This document shows, piece after piece, positions 51,959-60,360 of a stretch of 64,000 bases of DNA. Position 1 is the first letter of the stretch; each line of letters begins with the position of its first letter. This DNA is from Lachnospiraceae bacterium AM93-12TA (GTDB lineage Bacteria; Bacillota; Clostridia; Lachnospirales; Lachnospiraceae). The stretch covers positions 30,675-94,674 of the forward strand of contig JAQERH010000009.1 of the NCBI GenBank assembly GCA_027698105.1. The letters run 5' to 3'. The notes under the pieces were generated by a model. That model was not told the DNA's origin. It was given only the letters and a program-made list of their open reading frames with translations, and did no database searches. The translations under genes were made by a program, and so were the position numbers.

Positions 51959-52076
51959 CCTCTTATTGCTCGATTTACCGCTCATCTGCGGTTCCTCGCT
52001 CAGGCTGGCACCTTCCATTTTTCTGGGGTTGCCGTGACTTCTCAGATCCTTTGTATCTCCATCACTCTGAATAAGG
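51959..52076 (-). ncRNA. SAM-I (S-box) riboswitch
   Basis: On the minus strand CTTATTCAGAG opens the closing helix and AATAAGAG ends it. The core contains GAAGTCACGGCAACC and GGTGCCA, the invariant GGCAACC and GGUGCCA segments of the S-box aptamer. The P2 helix (GTGA/TCAC) differs from the most common sequence but pairs. Placement before metK is the classic target. SAM binding should favour the downstream terminator. Confidence 0.87.
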
Positions 52077-52136
52077 GATATTACGCACATATTTACTTGT
52101 ATCTAAATGGTTCTGCATTCTCTGCTTGCGATTGAT

Positions 52137-52165
52137 ATGATATCTTATTCTCTCTCTCCTGTCAA
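52137..52165 (-). promoter_or_regulatory. Sigma-A promoter of metK
   Basis: TTGACA, 17 bp, TATCAT on the minus strand, about 55 bp upstream of the riboswitch and 9 bp past the murA stop. Confidence 0.82.
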
Positions 52166-52173
52166 GAGAAATA

Positions 52174-53466
52174 TCAGCCCACCTTCAGTTTGAATTTCTG
52201 GGCTTCCTTCTCAGAATCCACCTTCTCAATCACAGCTCCCAGACCTCTTAACTTCTCTTCGAAGTTTTCATAACCTCTCTGTATGTATCCGATCTCATCG
52301 ACTACTGTATAGCCTTCCGCAGCCAGACCTGCGATTACGAGAGCAGCTCCGGCTCTCAGATCAGGCGCGTTGACTGTAGCTCCTGTAAAGCCTTTCACAC
52401 CGTCAATAATCGCTACGTTTCCTTCTACCTTAATGTTGCATCCCATGCGGGACAGCTCATCTACATATTTAAAGCGGTTCTCAAAAATGCTCTCTGTCAC
52501 TACACTGGTTCCCTCAGCCAGAGCCAGGGTCACTGTAATCTGCGGCTGCATATCAGTCGGGAATCCAGGATATGGAAGCGTCTTAATGTCCATATGCTTC
52601 TGGCGCGGCTTACCCACTACGCGGACTGCCTCATCAAATTCCGTCACCTCACAGCCCATCTCAATCAACTTCGCAGTAATGGCCTCCAGATGCTTTGGAA
52701 TTACATTCTGTACCATGATATCGCCTCTGGTAATAGCAGCGGCGCACATAAAGGTTCCAGCCTCAATCTGATCCGGAATAATGGAATATTCTGTTCCATG
52801 AAGCTTTCTGACACCTTTAATGCGGATAATGTCTGTTCCAGCACCCTTCACATTAGCTCCCATACTGTTCAGGAAGTTGGCCACGTCTACTACATGGGGT
52901 TCCTTTGCAGCATTCTCGATGATCGTCTCTCCCTCTGCCAGGGTTGCCGCCATCATCACATTAATTGTGGCTCCGACGCTGACTACATCCAGGTAAATAT
53001 GGCTTCCCACCAAATCAATCGCGTGAGCTACCACAGCGCCTCTCTTTACCTCTACCTCGGCTCCCAGAGCCCGAAAGCCCTTAATATGCTGATCAATCGG
53101 ACGGCTTCCAATGTTGCAGCCGCCTGGAAGGGGAACCTCTGCGCTCTTATACTTTCCGAGAAGAGCACCGATAAAGTAATAGGAAGCCCGGATTTTACGA
53201 ATATACTCGTCATCCACACTTACTTCCTTAATATGCTTCGCATTAATCCTGGCCGTGTGGCGGTCAATGCGGTCTACCTTAGCTCCAATCTCCTCAATGG
53301 CCTCCAGCAGTACATTGATATCCCGCACGTCCGGCAGGTTCTCTATCAAAACTTCTTCGTCCGTCATAATTGATGCAGCTAATATTCCCAGAGCGGCATT
53401 TTTCGCTCCGCTGATGGTGACTTCACCGACCAGGGGATTGCCGCCTTTCATAATATACTGTTCCAT
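52174..53466 (-). CDS. murA: UDP-N-acetylglucosamine 1-carboxyvinyltransferase
   Basis: A 430-residue MurA, first committed step of peptidoglycan precursor synthesis (enolpyruvyl transfer to UDP-GlcNAc). SGAKNAALGILAA is the N-terminal signature. C117 in PGGCNIGSRPIDQH is the fosfomycin-target cysteine, so the enzyme should be sensitive by this criterion. The ATG at 53466 follows AGAGGT; a frame extending 40 codons further upstream is unlikely to be translated. Confidence 0.95.
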   Translation of the reverse strand: MEQYIMKGGNPLVGEVTISGAKNAALGILAASIMTDEEVLIENLPDVRDINVLLEAIEEIGAKVDRIDRHTARINAKHIKEVSVDDEYIRKIRASYYFIGALLGKYKSAEVPLPGGCNIGSRPIDQHIKGFRALGAEVEVKRGAVVAHAIDLVGSHIYLDVVSVGATINVMMAATLAEGETIIENAAKEPHVVDVANFLNSMGANVKGAGTDIIRIKGVRKLHGTEYSIIPDQIEAGTFMCAAAITRGDIMVQNVIPKHLEAITAKLIEMGCEVTEFDEAVRVVGKPRQKHMDIKTLPYPGFPTDMQPQITVTLALAEGTSVVTESIFENRFKYVDELSRMGCNIKVEGNVAIIDGVKGFTGATVNAPDLRAGAALVIAGLAAEGYTVVDEIGYIQRGYENFEEKLRGLGAVIEKVDSEKEAQKFKLKVG

Positions 53467-53603
53467 CTTGCACCTCTGTCTATATTTGGCGAGAAGAGCT
53501 ATGGCCGAATCCTGTCCGCCATGCCTTCTGACTGTCCCAACTCTTACATTTTTATGGATTTTCGTCTCTGTTCTTACTATGAACATTAACTTTTTATTAA
53601 CTG

Positions 53604-53631
53604 ATTATAACATATCAGCAGAATTTGTAAA
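53604..53631 (-). promoter_or_regulatory. Sigma-A promoter of murA
   Basis: TTTACA, 16 bp, TATAAT with an extended TGT on the minus strand, giving a leader of about 130 nt. An A/T-rich hairpin (CGAGGAAAAA/TTTTTCCTCG, about 53650-53698) lies between it and the preceding gene. Confidence 0.72.
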
Positions 53632-53708
53632 GAAGAATACCCGTTAATGCACGAGGAAAAAGGTTCAGGGCTTTTGCAGAACAAAACTTTTTTTCCTCGC
53701 GCACACAT

Positions 53709-56249
53709 TTAGTTTTCAAACAGAAACGCTGCAAATCCATTTCCGCCATTGGCCTCAAACCAGGCTGCCGCATCGTTGAGACCCATTTTATCTGTATATG
53801 CCTGTTCTGTTCCAGGATACCAGAGGCAGGAAATATTGTAGGTATCATAGCCGTAAATAACTGCATAGGATCCGTCTCCCGTATAAGCAGCTACCGGATA
53901 ACCACGGCTGATAAAGTAGAGTACCTGATTCAGGGACAGTCCTCCTGCGTCAATAATCGCTCCTCCATCGGAGGTCTCTTCCGCTCCCTCCTCAAAGCTC
54001 TTCAGATATCTCTCTAAATCAGGAACCAGGCTCTCCGGATTTTTGAGAGTAATAATATCAGCCCGATCCACTCTGGACCAGAACACTCTGCCCGTCTCAT
54101 CCGTTACAATTCCCATTCCGTCATAGGCTGCCGCCACAGCGTCCGGAAAACTTCTGAACATGCCTCTCATTCTGCCTCCGCTGTAGGCGTAATACTGGCG
54201 TCTGCCTGAGGACTCTGACTGCTTTAAAACTACTGTATTATTTTCCTCTGCCACAGCTTTCGACGGAATCTTCACATCAACGCTGCCGGAAACTGTATCT
54301 GCCAGCTGTACAAAGTAGACGCGTCCGCGATCCTCAGAAGCTAAATAGCCGATTCCCTCCATGGAATCCTCTTCTACCTCCTCATTGCAGACTAAGGTAT
54401 CCGCGCCTGCCGTCATGTAGCTGTCCCCGACTCTCGTCATTCTCTGGAGATGGACACGGCTTCCTTCTATTTTCACATCGGTAATGTAAACGCTCTCCTT
54501 CTCATATCTAGTCTGCAGGCTCATATCCTCCCCTGCAATCTCCAGCGCATACATAGGCGCCTGAACTGTGCGTCCGTTTACCTTTACACTTGAATGTTCC
54601 TCTGCCAGACCGTAAACCAGATCACTCCCCACAAAGCCCAGAAGGCGGATGCTGCTTCCTTCAGGCGCTTTAATCTGAGCGCTCTGCCCTGTCTTCAAAT
54701 CCAGAATGTGAACCGCAGAACTGTCATACAGATCCTCTCCATCCTGCCATGCCAGCCGCTCCTGTCCCGGACTTACAGCAAAATTCTCTTCTGTCACGCC
54801 TTCTGCCAAAATCTCAGCCTGGCGGGACACAGTATCTACAGAGTAAACCGTATTTCCCATCAGAAGGTACAGGATCCCGCTGCCGCTCAGACAGCTTAAA
54901 GAATCAATTCCCATTAACAGCTCCTCGCTGCTCTCATTTGCCGGCAGATACAAACGCTCTGTCAAAGTATTTGTTTCCTTCTCATACCTCCACAGAGAAA
55001 CACCTACTCCGCCCTCATGGCTTCCGTGGCTCATATATCCGCTTACAAGAAAATCGACTGTTCCTCCATCGCCTGCGGACAGAAGCTTGATTCCATAATC
55101 CTTCAGATTTGCCATTTCATCTGTCTCACTCTGGCGGAAGCTGAAAATGCGCGTGCACTGACTGTCTGCACGGCTGTACAGCCACAGCTCCTTATTCGCC
55201 GCAAAAGCCTGATACGCACCGTTCGGAGAACGCAGCTCCTGAAGATCACTGCTGTCGGAAATTCCAAGCATAATCCGTTTTCCGGAGTACAGTTCCTGGC
55301 TTCCATCAAAAATCTGATTCATGGTTCTCTCGTAATCCATCATATAGATTCTCTGAGAACTCCATTTCATGGTAAAACTTTCTGTAATGTCGTAATATTC
55401 TCGGTCTTCCCTGTTCTCCTTCCCCTCTTCCTGCTCCTGTGTATCCCCGCCTTCGCTGGCAGCTGCATAATTCAGGCAGAGAACAGCCATATTCCCCTGG
55501 AGTTCCTTCAGTTCGATTTCCACATTCCCGATTTTCTCCAGTGAAAGATTTCCCCAGGTAATCTGATCGAAGCTGTTTTTCAGAGTCACGCGTCCCAAAG
55601 AACTGTTGTCAGCTGCTGGATCCGTCTCCAGATAGGTGGTCAAATCAGAAGCCCTCTCATAGTGAAACGTATTGTTTGAAAAAGTCTCTGCCAGCTGAAG
55701 CATAGGCTCTAAATAAGTGTCGTCTGTCCAGATAATTCTGGTATAGTAATAAATCTCCGGCTGATTCTCCGTGGCAATCCCAAGAGTCAGCATGTATTCC
55801 TCGTCCTTATCAATTAAATTCTGAATCGGCAGAATCGTCACCGCCTCTGATGCTCCCTCGTCCTGATGCCAGTCCCTGACTACCGTCCTCTCTATCAGGC
55901 TTTCGTCCCTCATACTGCGGATTTCGTATTGAATTCCTGTAATGCGGCTGTCCAGATTATAAAAATCTACGGTCAGCTTCCGATCCGCTGGCAGCACTGT
56001 AAGGTTTCCGCGATTCGCCCATTCCCGCCTGTCCTCCAGAAAGCCATGGAGGCGGTTCATCTGCCTGCCTCCCATTTCCATGTAGGCGGTTGGAATGTTT
56101 CCGTCTTCAATAGGCGTATATGCCGTATTTTCCTGCTTTTTGTCTTTAAAAGCCGATACAGCGGCCACAGATAATGCAGCAGCCGCCGCAACAGCCAGCA
56201 TAATGATCCATACTTTTTTACTGATTCTTTTCATTCTGTTTATCCTCAA
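53709..56249 (-). CDS. Large membrane-anchored protein: beta-propeller-like plus C39-like domain
   Basis: An 846-residue protein with one N-terminal membrane helix (about 13-32) and a long extracellular part. Residues about 60-300 are a beta-rich domain. About 330-680 show repeated WD40/TolB-like blades (NGAYQAFAANKELWLYSR, GQERLAWQDGEDLYDSSAVHILDLKTG). The C-terminal 110 residues resemble a C39/papain-like fold (LNQVLYFISRGYPVAAYTGDGSYAVIYGYD) but without a clear catalytic cysteine. Function unknown; an envelope sensor or binding protein is possible. Two extended -10 sites lie upstream. Confidence 0.75.
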   Translation of the reverse strand: MRINRMKRISKKVWIIMLAVAAAAALSVAAVSAFKDKKQENTAYTPIEDGNIPTAYMEMGGRQMNRLHGFLEDRREWANRGNLTVLPADRKLTVDFYNLDSRITGIQYEIRSMRDESLIERTVVRDWHQDEGASEAVTILPIQNLIDKDEEYMLTLGIATENQPEIYYYTRIIWTDDTYLEPMLQLAETFSNNTFHYERASDLTTYLETDPAADNSSLGRVTLKNSFDQITWGNLSLEKIGNVEIELKELQGNMAVLCLNYAAASEGGDTQEQEEGKENREDREYYDITESFTMKWSSQRIYMMDYERTMNQIFDGSQELYSGKRIMLGISDSSDLQELRSPNGAYQAFAANKELWLYSRADSQCTRIFSFRQSETDEMANLKDYGIKLLSAGDGGTVDFLVSGYMSHGSHEGGVGVSLWRYEKETNTLTERLYLPANESSEELLMGIDSLSCLSGSGILYLLMGNTVYSVDTVSRQAEILAEGVTEENFAVSPGQERLAWQDGEDLYDSSAVHILDLKTGQSAQIKAPEGSSIRLLGFVGSDLVYGLAEEHSSVKVNGRTVQAPMYALEIAGEDMSLQTRYEKESVYITDVKIEGSRVHLQRMTRVGDSYMTAGADTLVCNEEVEEDSMEGIGYLASEDRGRVYFVQLADTVSGSVDVKIPSKAVAEENNTVVLKQSESSGRRQYYAYSGGRMRGMFRSFPDAVAAAYDGMGIVTDETGRVFWSRVDRADIITLKNPESLVPDLERYLKSFEEGAEETSDGGAIIDAGGLSLNQVLYFISRGYPVAAYTGDGSYAVIYGYDTYNISCLWYPGTEQAYTDKMGLNDAAAWFEANGGNGFAAFLFEN

Positions 56250-56268
56250 ATACTCCGATTATCTGATT

Positions 56269-56296
56269 AGTATACCATATCTGCCAGGCAGATATG
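56269..56296 (-). promoter_or_regulatory. Extended -10 overlapped by a perfect palindrome
   Basis: On the minus strand CATATCTGCC, T, GGCAGATATG (56276-56296) is immediately followed by GTATACT, forming TGGTATACT. The palindrome overlaps the TG element, a position suited to repression. The same design occurs at 34272-34299. A second TATGGTATAAT lies about 60 bp further upstream. Confidence 0.55.
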
Positions 56297-56345
56297 AGTC
56301 TCCGGCCAAAGAGCGCGGTTTGTTTTATTATACCATATCTCCCTT

Positions 56346-56900
56346 CTATAATCTACTCTCTGAGGATGGGCAAGTTCCCCTGTTTCTGCATCTTCTGTAC
56401 TGGATCTCTGAAAACAGAAGAAGCGCTGCAATATCCTCCCAGTCTGGATTCTCAGGATTGCCTGAATGCCCCGTATCATGCAAATCCTCTGTATGTACTA
56501 TCTCCCTTTCTTGTTCCCCCTCTTCCTGAAGCTTCTCCTCAGGAAACGCTGTTTTCATGGTGCTTGACGGCGGTTCTGGATTTCCTGTAATCACAGAGCC
56601 TCTGTAAAAACGAAGCTCCGCTGCATCAAGCGCTGACTCCCCTGATTCAGGGAAATGTTCTGATACGCGTCGGATAATTCCACAGCTGAGCTGCTCCATG
56701 GCAGTGCGATCCGGATACTCATCGTAAATAGGGCTTCCCCTATAATCCAGACGATCACAGACTGCCTCTGCTTCTGACTGAATTCTTCTCAGTTTTCCCG
56801 GACAGAGCATGGAAAAATATTCAAAATCCCTGAGTGTTTCTGAAAGTCCTGTATCCGGCGGATTGACAGCCGCTGAATCTGCATCAAAAAAATCCTGCAT
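56346..56900 (-). CDS. Conserved hypothetical protein
   Basis: A 184-residue acidic, soluble protein. It contains the block KLRRIQSEAEAVCDRLDYRGSPIYDEYPDRTAMEQL (about 36-71), a pattern seen in Lachnospiraceae hypothetical proteins of unknown function. The C-terminal third is Glu/Pro-rich and probably disordered, then a hydrophobic patch (WEDIAALLLFSEIQYRRCR). AAGGAGG precedes the ATG. No function can be assigned. Confidence 0.7.
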   Translation of the reverse strand: MQDFFDADSAAVNPPDTGLSETLRDFEYFSMLCPGKLRRIQSEAEAVCDRLDYRGSPIYDEYPDRTAMEQLSCGIIRRVSEHFPESGESALDAAELRFYRGSVITGNPEPPSSTMKTAFPEEKLQEEGEQEREIVHTEDLHDTGHSGNPENPDWEDIAALLLFSEIQYRRCRNRGTCPSSESRL

Positions 56901-56959
56901 ACAATATGGTCCTCCTTAAAACTATACCATATCATATGCAGGATCCCTCCCGCTGTTTC

Positions 56960-57898
56960 CTACCGTCCTGCGCCAAACAGACAGTCTTCATACACTCCCT
57001 GGCTGCAGAGTTCACGAATAGCCTGGCTGACTGCTTCCTTGTCCTCCTTATAGGTAACGCCGAACCATTTATCCTTTGTCTCCAGAACAGTCACCTTAGC
57101 CTTTCCTCCCCGAATCATCTGATCAATGATCGTAGGAAGCAGATATTCCGCCTTCAAATCCCGTGCTCCCGGCCCCTTTAAAAACTCCGGAAAGCCGTCC
57201 TCAAGAGCTTTTACAAAGGACGGCGTCAGGCCCCACATATTCATGGAAACATGCTGTTCTCCTGACACGGACACTGGATTTCCCTCTTTATCAAAGGCCG
57301 ACAGCGCTCCATCTCTTTTCTCAATCTGGTAGGTCTCTGTCACGCTCTCTAAAATTCCATCCTCTCCTACGCGGCAGACGCCTCTGGTAACGCCTCCGTT
57401 TTCACTCAGCGTATTAGCAAGAATAAATCCAGCCATGCAGATATCGTAGGGTTCCCCCTCCCGTTCTGTATCCATCGTATTGACCAGGTAGTCGTGGATG
57501 GTCCGAAATGCCTCTTTTCCATAATAGTCGTCTGCATTAATCACCAGGAATGGATTTTTAATCAGATCCTTAGCGCTTAACACAGCCTGGCCGGTTCCCC
57601 AGGGTTTCTTTCTTCCCTCCGGGACAGAGCATCCCTCCGGCAGATCGGAAAGTTCCTGAAACGCATAGGATACAGGAGCAATCTTTTCAATCCTCTTTCC
57701 GATAATTTCCTTAAAGTCCTTCTCCAGATCTTTTCTGATAATAAAGATAATGTCATTGAAACCGGCTTCCAGGGCGTCGTGAATGGAGTAGTCCATAATA
57801 ATTTCACCGCCGGGCCCTACCGGTTCCAGCTGCTTAATGCCGCCGCCGAAACGGCTCCCGATTCCAGCCGCCATAATTACCAGTGATGTCTCTCTCAT
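56960..57898 (-). CDS. Sugar-phosphate nucleotidyltransferase-like protein
   Basis: A 312-residue NTP_transferase-family protein. VIMAAGIGSRFGGGIKQLEPVGPGGE is the nucleotide-binding signature. VINADDYYG carries the metal-binding aspartate, and VSMNMWGLTPSF and KWFGVTYKEDK are late family blocks. It lacks a hexapeptide acyltransferase domain. It probably makes an NDP-sugar from a sugar-1-phosphate, but which sugar cannot be read. It stands divergent from the ygjV-like gene. Confidence 0.85.
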   Translation of the reverse strand: MRETSLVIMAAGIGSRFGGGIKQLEPVGPGGEIIMDYSIHDALEAGFNDIIFIIRKDLEKDFKEIIGKRIEKIAPVSYAFQELSDLPEGCSVPEGRKKPWGTGQAVLSAKDLIKNPFLVINADDYYGKEAFRTIHDYLVNTMDTEREGEPYDICMAGFILANTLSENGGVTRGVCRVGEDGILESVTETYQIEKRDGALSAFDKEGNPVSVSGEQHVSMNMWGLTPSFVKALEDGFPEFLKGPGARDLKAEYLLPTIIDQMIRGGKAKVTVLETKDKWFGVTYKEDKEAVSQAIRELCSQGVYEDCLFGAGR

Positions 57899-58000
57899 AA
57901 TCCTTCTCCTACATACTAACTTTTCTGTCCGTCAATAGCTCATAATATGGACAGTTTAGCACATTGCGCGATCCATTTCCACCCTTATTTCCATCTGGGC

Positions 58001-58029
58001 TTGCCTGCCGGGAAAATGGCTGGTATACT
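58001..58029 (+). promoter_or_regulatory. Sigma-A promoter of the YgjV-like gene
   Basis: TTGCCT, 17 bp, TATACT with an extended TGG, about 85 bp before the start codon. Confidence 0.75.
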
Positions 58030-58114
58030 GGATTCAGGGCCTTCTCCGGTCTGAGTACAGATTAAGTCAGCAGCAGCCTGTGTTGTGATGGCTGCTGAGA
58101 AAGGAACAAGCAGC

Positions 58115-58642
58115 ATGACCACGAGATATTTTGTGATCCAGTGTATTGGATTCGCCGGAACCTTACTGTTCTTTTTTTCCTACCAGTGCAAAAGCAACCG
58201 GAACCTGTTCCGAATCCAGTTTTTGTCCTACTTTATTTATACGATCCACCTGATTCTCCTGGGAGCAATGACAGGCGGAATCAGCTACATTATCAATACC
58301 TTCCGCTCCTTCTGTCTGGGAGGGAAATGGAAATTTGCCAAGAGCTGGGGTATGTGCGGCATCATCTGCTTTCTCCAGATTTTAACCCTGGTTCTCACCT
58401 GGTCCGGCTGGATCTCCATTCTGCCGGTAACGGCAAATATCGCCTCCACGCTTGCAGGATATTCCCATAATCCTCAGAAAATCAGGCTGGCCGGGATGTT
58501 AATCAATTCTCCTCTCTGGATTACCTACAACGCTATGTCTGGTTCCCTAGCTGGTATCCTTGACGAGGTAGTCACAGAATTTTCCATGATTATCTCCATT
58601 TTCCGATTCGGCTGGAAATCCCTGGATCGGGTGGAGGAGTAA
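58115..58642 (+). CDS. YgjV-family inner-membrane protein
   Basis: A 175-residue YgjV/DUF3429-like membrane protein with six or seven helices. Family blocks are FAGTLLFFFSYQCKSNRNLFRIQFLSYFIYTIHLILLGAMTGG and the late SPLWITYNAMSGSLAGILDEVVTEFSMIISIFR. Function unknown. I prefer the ATG at 58115 (AAAGGA upstream) to a start ten codons earlier. Confidence 0.85.
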   Translation: MTTRYFVIQCIGFAGTLLFFFSYQCKSNRNLFRIQFLSYFIYTIHLILLGAMTGGISYIINTFRSFCLGGKWKFAKSWGMCGIICFLQILTLVLTWSGWISILPVTANIASTLAGYSHNPQKIRLAGMLINSPLWITYNAMSGSLAGILDEVVTEFSMIISIFRFGWKSLDRVEE

Positions 58643-58679
58643 AAACATACAAACCGCATACATATACGTCAGACAGCAG

Positions 58680-58723
58680 TTCAGCAGGGGAAGTGAGATT
58701 TTCGTCTCACTTCCCCTGCTGAA
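58680..58723. terminator. Perfect-stem terminator
   Basis: A 19-bp perfect stem (TTCAGCAGGGGAAGTGAGA with its complement) and a 6-nt loop lies after the YgjV-like stop. A TTTTTT run is about 10 bp further on. Confidence 0.8.
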
Positions 58724-58801
58724 TATTCAAGGTTTTTTATCCTTTTTACCTGGTGTTAGTATATAAATGGCAATACAGTCAAAAATGCTCAGATTGCGTG
58801 T

Positions 58802-59107
58802 CTACTTCACGGCGTTTTCCAGGGTCTCACGGGACTGGAGTCCCACAAATCTCTGATATTCCTTTCCATCCTTAAACACAACAAGGGTCGGAATATTCAT
58901 AACACCTAAACGGCCTGCCAGCTCCATCTGCTCACTGACATTTACTGTTCCTACCAGGTAGCCATCCTCTGCCATCTGTTTTACAATGGGAAGCTGCATT
59001 CTGCACGGCGCGCACCAGGGTGCCCAGAAATCTACCAGCATAGTCTCTCCGCTTTTCATTCCCGCAAGCTCTGTCTCAAAGTTTTCCATCGTTAAAATCT
59101 TCTCCAT
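58802..59107 (-). CDS. trxA: Thioredoxin
   Basis: A 101-residue thioredoxin. The active site is WCAPC (C32, C35), a variant of the usual WCGPC, within VDFWAPWCAPCRMQLPIVKQ. The cis-proline loop is NIPTLVVFKDG. A general protein-disulfide reductant; Ala in the CxxC is expected to shift redox potential modestly. It is a monocistronic gene with its own promoter. No thioredoxin reductase is adjacent. Confidence 0.93.
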   Translation of the reverse strand: MEKILTMENFETELAGMKSGETMLVDFWAPWCAPCRMQLPIVKQMAEDGYLVGTVNVSEQMELAGRLGVMNIPTLVVFKDGKEYQRFVGLQSRETLENAVK

Positions 59108-59186
59108 ATTTATTCCTTTCCGCCTTGACAGGCTCCGATTCTCTGTCTTCAGGACTTATGAACTATCTTTTCTTAAGTTTGATTTT

Positions 59187-59229
59187 ATTATACAGAGAGA
59201 AGACGATCTTGTCTGTGATTTTATCACAG
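59187..59229 (-). promoter_or_regulatory. trxA promoter with overlapping palindrome
   Basis: CAGACA, 17 bp, TATAAT on the minus strand (59187-59215). CTGTGAT, TTT, ATCACAG (59213-59229) is a perfect dyad that touches the -35, a candidate operator. Confidence 0.65.
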
Positions 59230-59240
59230 AGGAACTGGTT

Positions 59241-59403
59241 CAATGATTTTCACAGCAAGTAAGAAGCAGAAATATTTTCAACGACTTCCAGTGGAGCGTA
59301 AAAAGAGAGAGAACAAAATTTTCCAGTGACTTTCACAGCAATAGGAAGAGGGAATGTTTTCAGCGACTTCCAGTGGAGCGTAAAAACATTCCCTCTTCCT
59401 ATT
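59241..59403 (+). repeat. Tandem array of conserved-loop elements (copy 5)
   Basis: Two kinds of island alternate with a period of 82-83 bp: B islands CAATGATTTTCACAGCAA (59241) and CCAGTGACTTTCACAGCAA (59323), and A islands CAACGACTTCCAGTGGAGCG (59279) and CAGCGACTTCCAGTGGAGCG (59361). Purine-rich 20-bp spacers separate them. The last A island is the loop of a perfect 21-bp stem (59340-59360 with 59383-59403), 10 bp past the ribU stop. The earlier A island lacks a matching arm. Confidence 0.75.
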
Positions 59404-59412
59404 ATCTCATCG

Positions 59413-59985
59413 TTATTTCTTCAAAAATCCTGAAATCCTCTTATACAGCAGAAATGTAACGGCTCCATTGATTCCAGCCTTGATCAGATTAAAACCCACA
59501 ATAAACGGCATTAAATTCCATACCATCTCTCTGGGGACTCCCATGAAAAGCGGGGTGATAATCAGATTCGCCCCAAACATGACAACTGCCATGCCCATCA
59601 TTCCAAGAGCGAGTCCAATGACTGCCGAAGTTCTTGTCTTTCTGATATGGTACACAGTTCCTGCAATCATCACCAGGGTTCCGGTGGCCAGCAGATGCAT
59701 AATAATTCCATAAAGTCCGCTGCCTGCGCTGACAGTCACACCCTGGATGACCGAAGTCACAATGGTTAAAAGAATTCCGGCCGCCGGTCCAAAGGCAAAG
59801 GTTCCTATCAGAATTGAAATATCTGCCGGATCATACTCCAGAAATGCCACTGCCGGAAAAATCGGGAAGTGGATCAGGTACACTAATACGATGGAAATGG
59901 CTACCATAGAGCTCATCTTCACCAGACGCAGAGTCTGCGCCCTTCCTGTCTGCGGGAAATCAGCTGCTGTTTTGTTCATCTTCAT
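59413..59985 (-). CDS. ribU: Riboflavin ECF transporter S component RibU
   Basis: A 190-residue ECF-type vitamin-binding membrane protein with six helices. FLEYDPADISILIGTFAFGPAAGI is the family's signature loop and AGINGAVTFLLYKRI the last helix. It captures riboflavin and works with a shared energising module (EcfA/A'/T) encoded elsewhere. The assignment is backed by the FMN riboswitch directly upstream, so FMN should repress uptake. It is a single-gene unit. Confidence 0.94.
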   Translation of the reverse strand: MKMNKTAADFPQTGRAQTLRLVKMSSMVAISIVLVYLIHFPIFPAVAFLEYDPADISILIGTFAFGPAAGILLTIVTSVIQGVTVSAGSGLYGIIMHLLATGTLVMIAGTVYHIRKTRTSAVIGLALGMMGMAVVMFGANLIITPLFMGVPREMVWNLMPFIVGFNLIKAGINGAVTFLLYKRISGFLKK

Positions 59986-60133
59986 ATTCCTCCTACTGAA
60001 CGTAATTGTGTATCAAACATGAAGAATCTGATTCTGCGGAGCATTTTTACTCTATAGGGCTGTTCTTCACAGCGTCGATGTACAAGAAGACAGGGCTCTG
60101 TACGGGAACGCGCTGCTTTCAGCCTGCAAAAGC

Positions 60134-60187
60134 AAAAAAAGTCTTGAAAATAAATTTCAAGACTAAAAAAATACAGATCTGTATTTT
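60134..60187 (-). terminator. FMN-riboswitch terminator with an adjoining second hairpin
   Basis: On the minus strand AGTCTTGAAA, TTTAT, TTTCAAGACT is followed by seven T (60134-60164). Directly upstream, AAAAATACAGATCTGTATTTTT (60166-60187) forms another perfect hairpin, which may be part of the switching helix. Confidence 0.85.
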
Positions 60188-60189
60188 TG

Positions 60190-60315
60190 TTTCTTTCATC
60201 CGGACTATACCGTTGGTATGGGGTTCCCACCCATTCTGCCCTGACGCGCAGAGCTCGCGGACTCGCAGCATACGCTTATCACCGCCAGTGAGGAATTTCA
60301 CCTCGCCCTGAAACA
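60190..60315 (-). ncRNA. FMN riboswitch (RFN element)
   Basis: On the minus strand the conserved segments are in order: AGGGCGAGGTGAAATTCC, ACTGGCGGTGATAAG, GAGTCCGCGAGC, GTGGGAACCCC and GGTATAGTCCGGATGAAAGA. These are the invariant parts of the six-helix FMN aptamer. It starts within about 10 nt of the promoter start site and precedes ribU by about 200 nt, ending in a terminator. Confidence 0.96.
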
Positions 60316-60329
60316 GATTTTTCTATTAC

Positions 60330-60358
60330 ATCATACCATGTTCTGAAAGCTCTGTCAA
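60330..60358 (-). promoter_or_regulatory. Sigma-A promoter of the FMN riboswitch/ribU
   Basis: TTGACA, 17 bp, TATGAT with an extended TGG on the minus strand, directly after the DUF3870 stop. Confidence 0.87.
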
Positions 60359-60360
60359 AC

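Noticed and set aside
52594-53373. Plus-strand open frame of 259 codons
   Set aside because: Antisense to murA, which has intact motifs over its full length.
59241-59403. CRISPR-like appearance of the island array
   Set aside because: Only two units of each island, islands of 18-22 bp with differing types, no cas genes, and a paired stem in the last unit.
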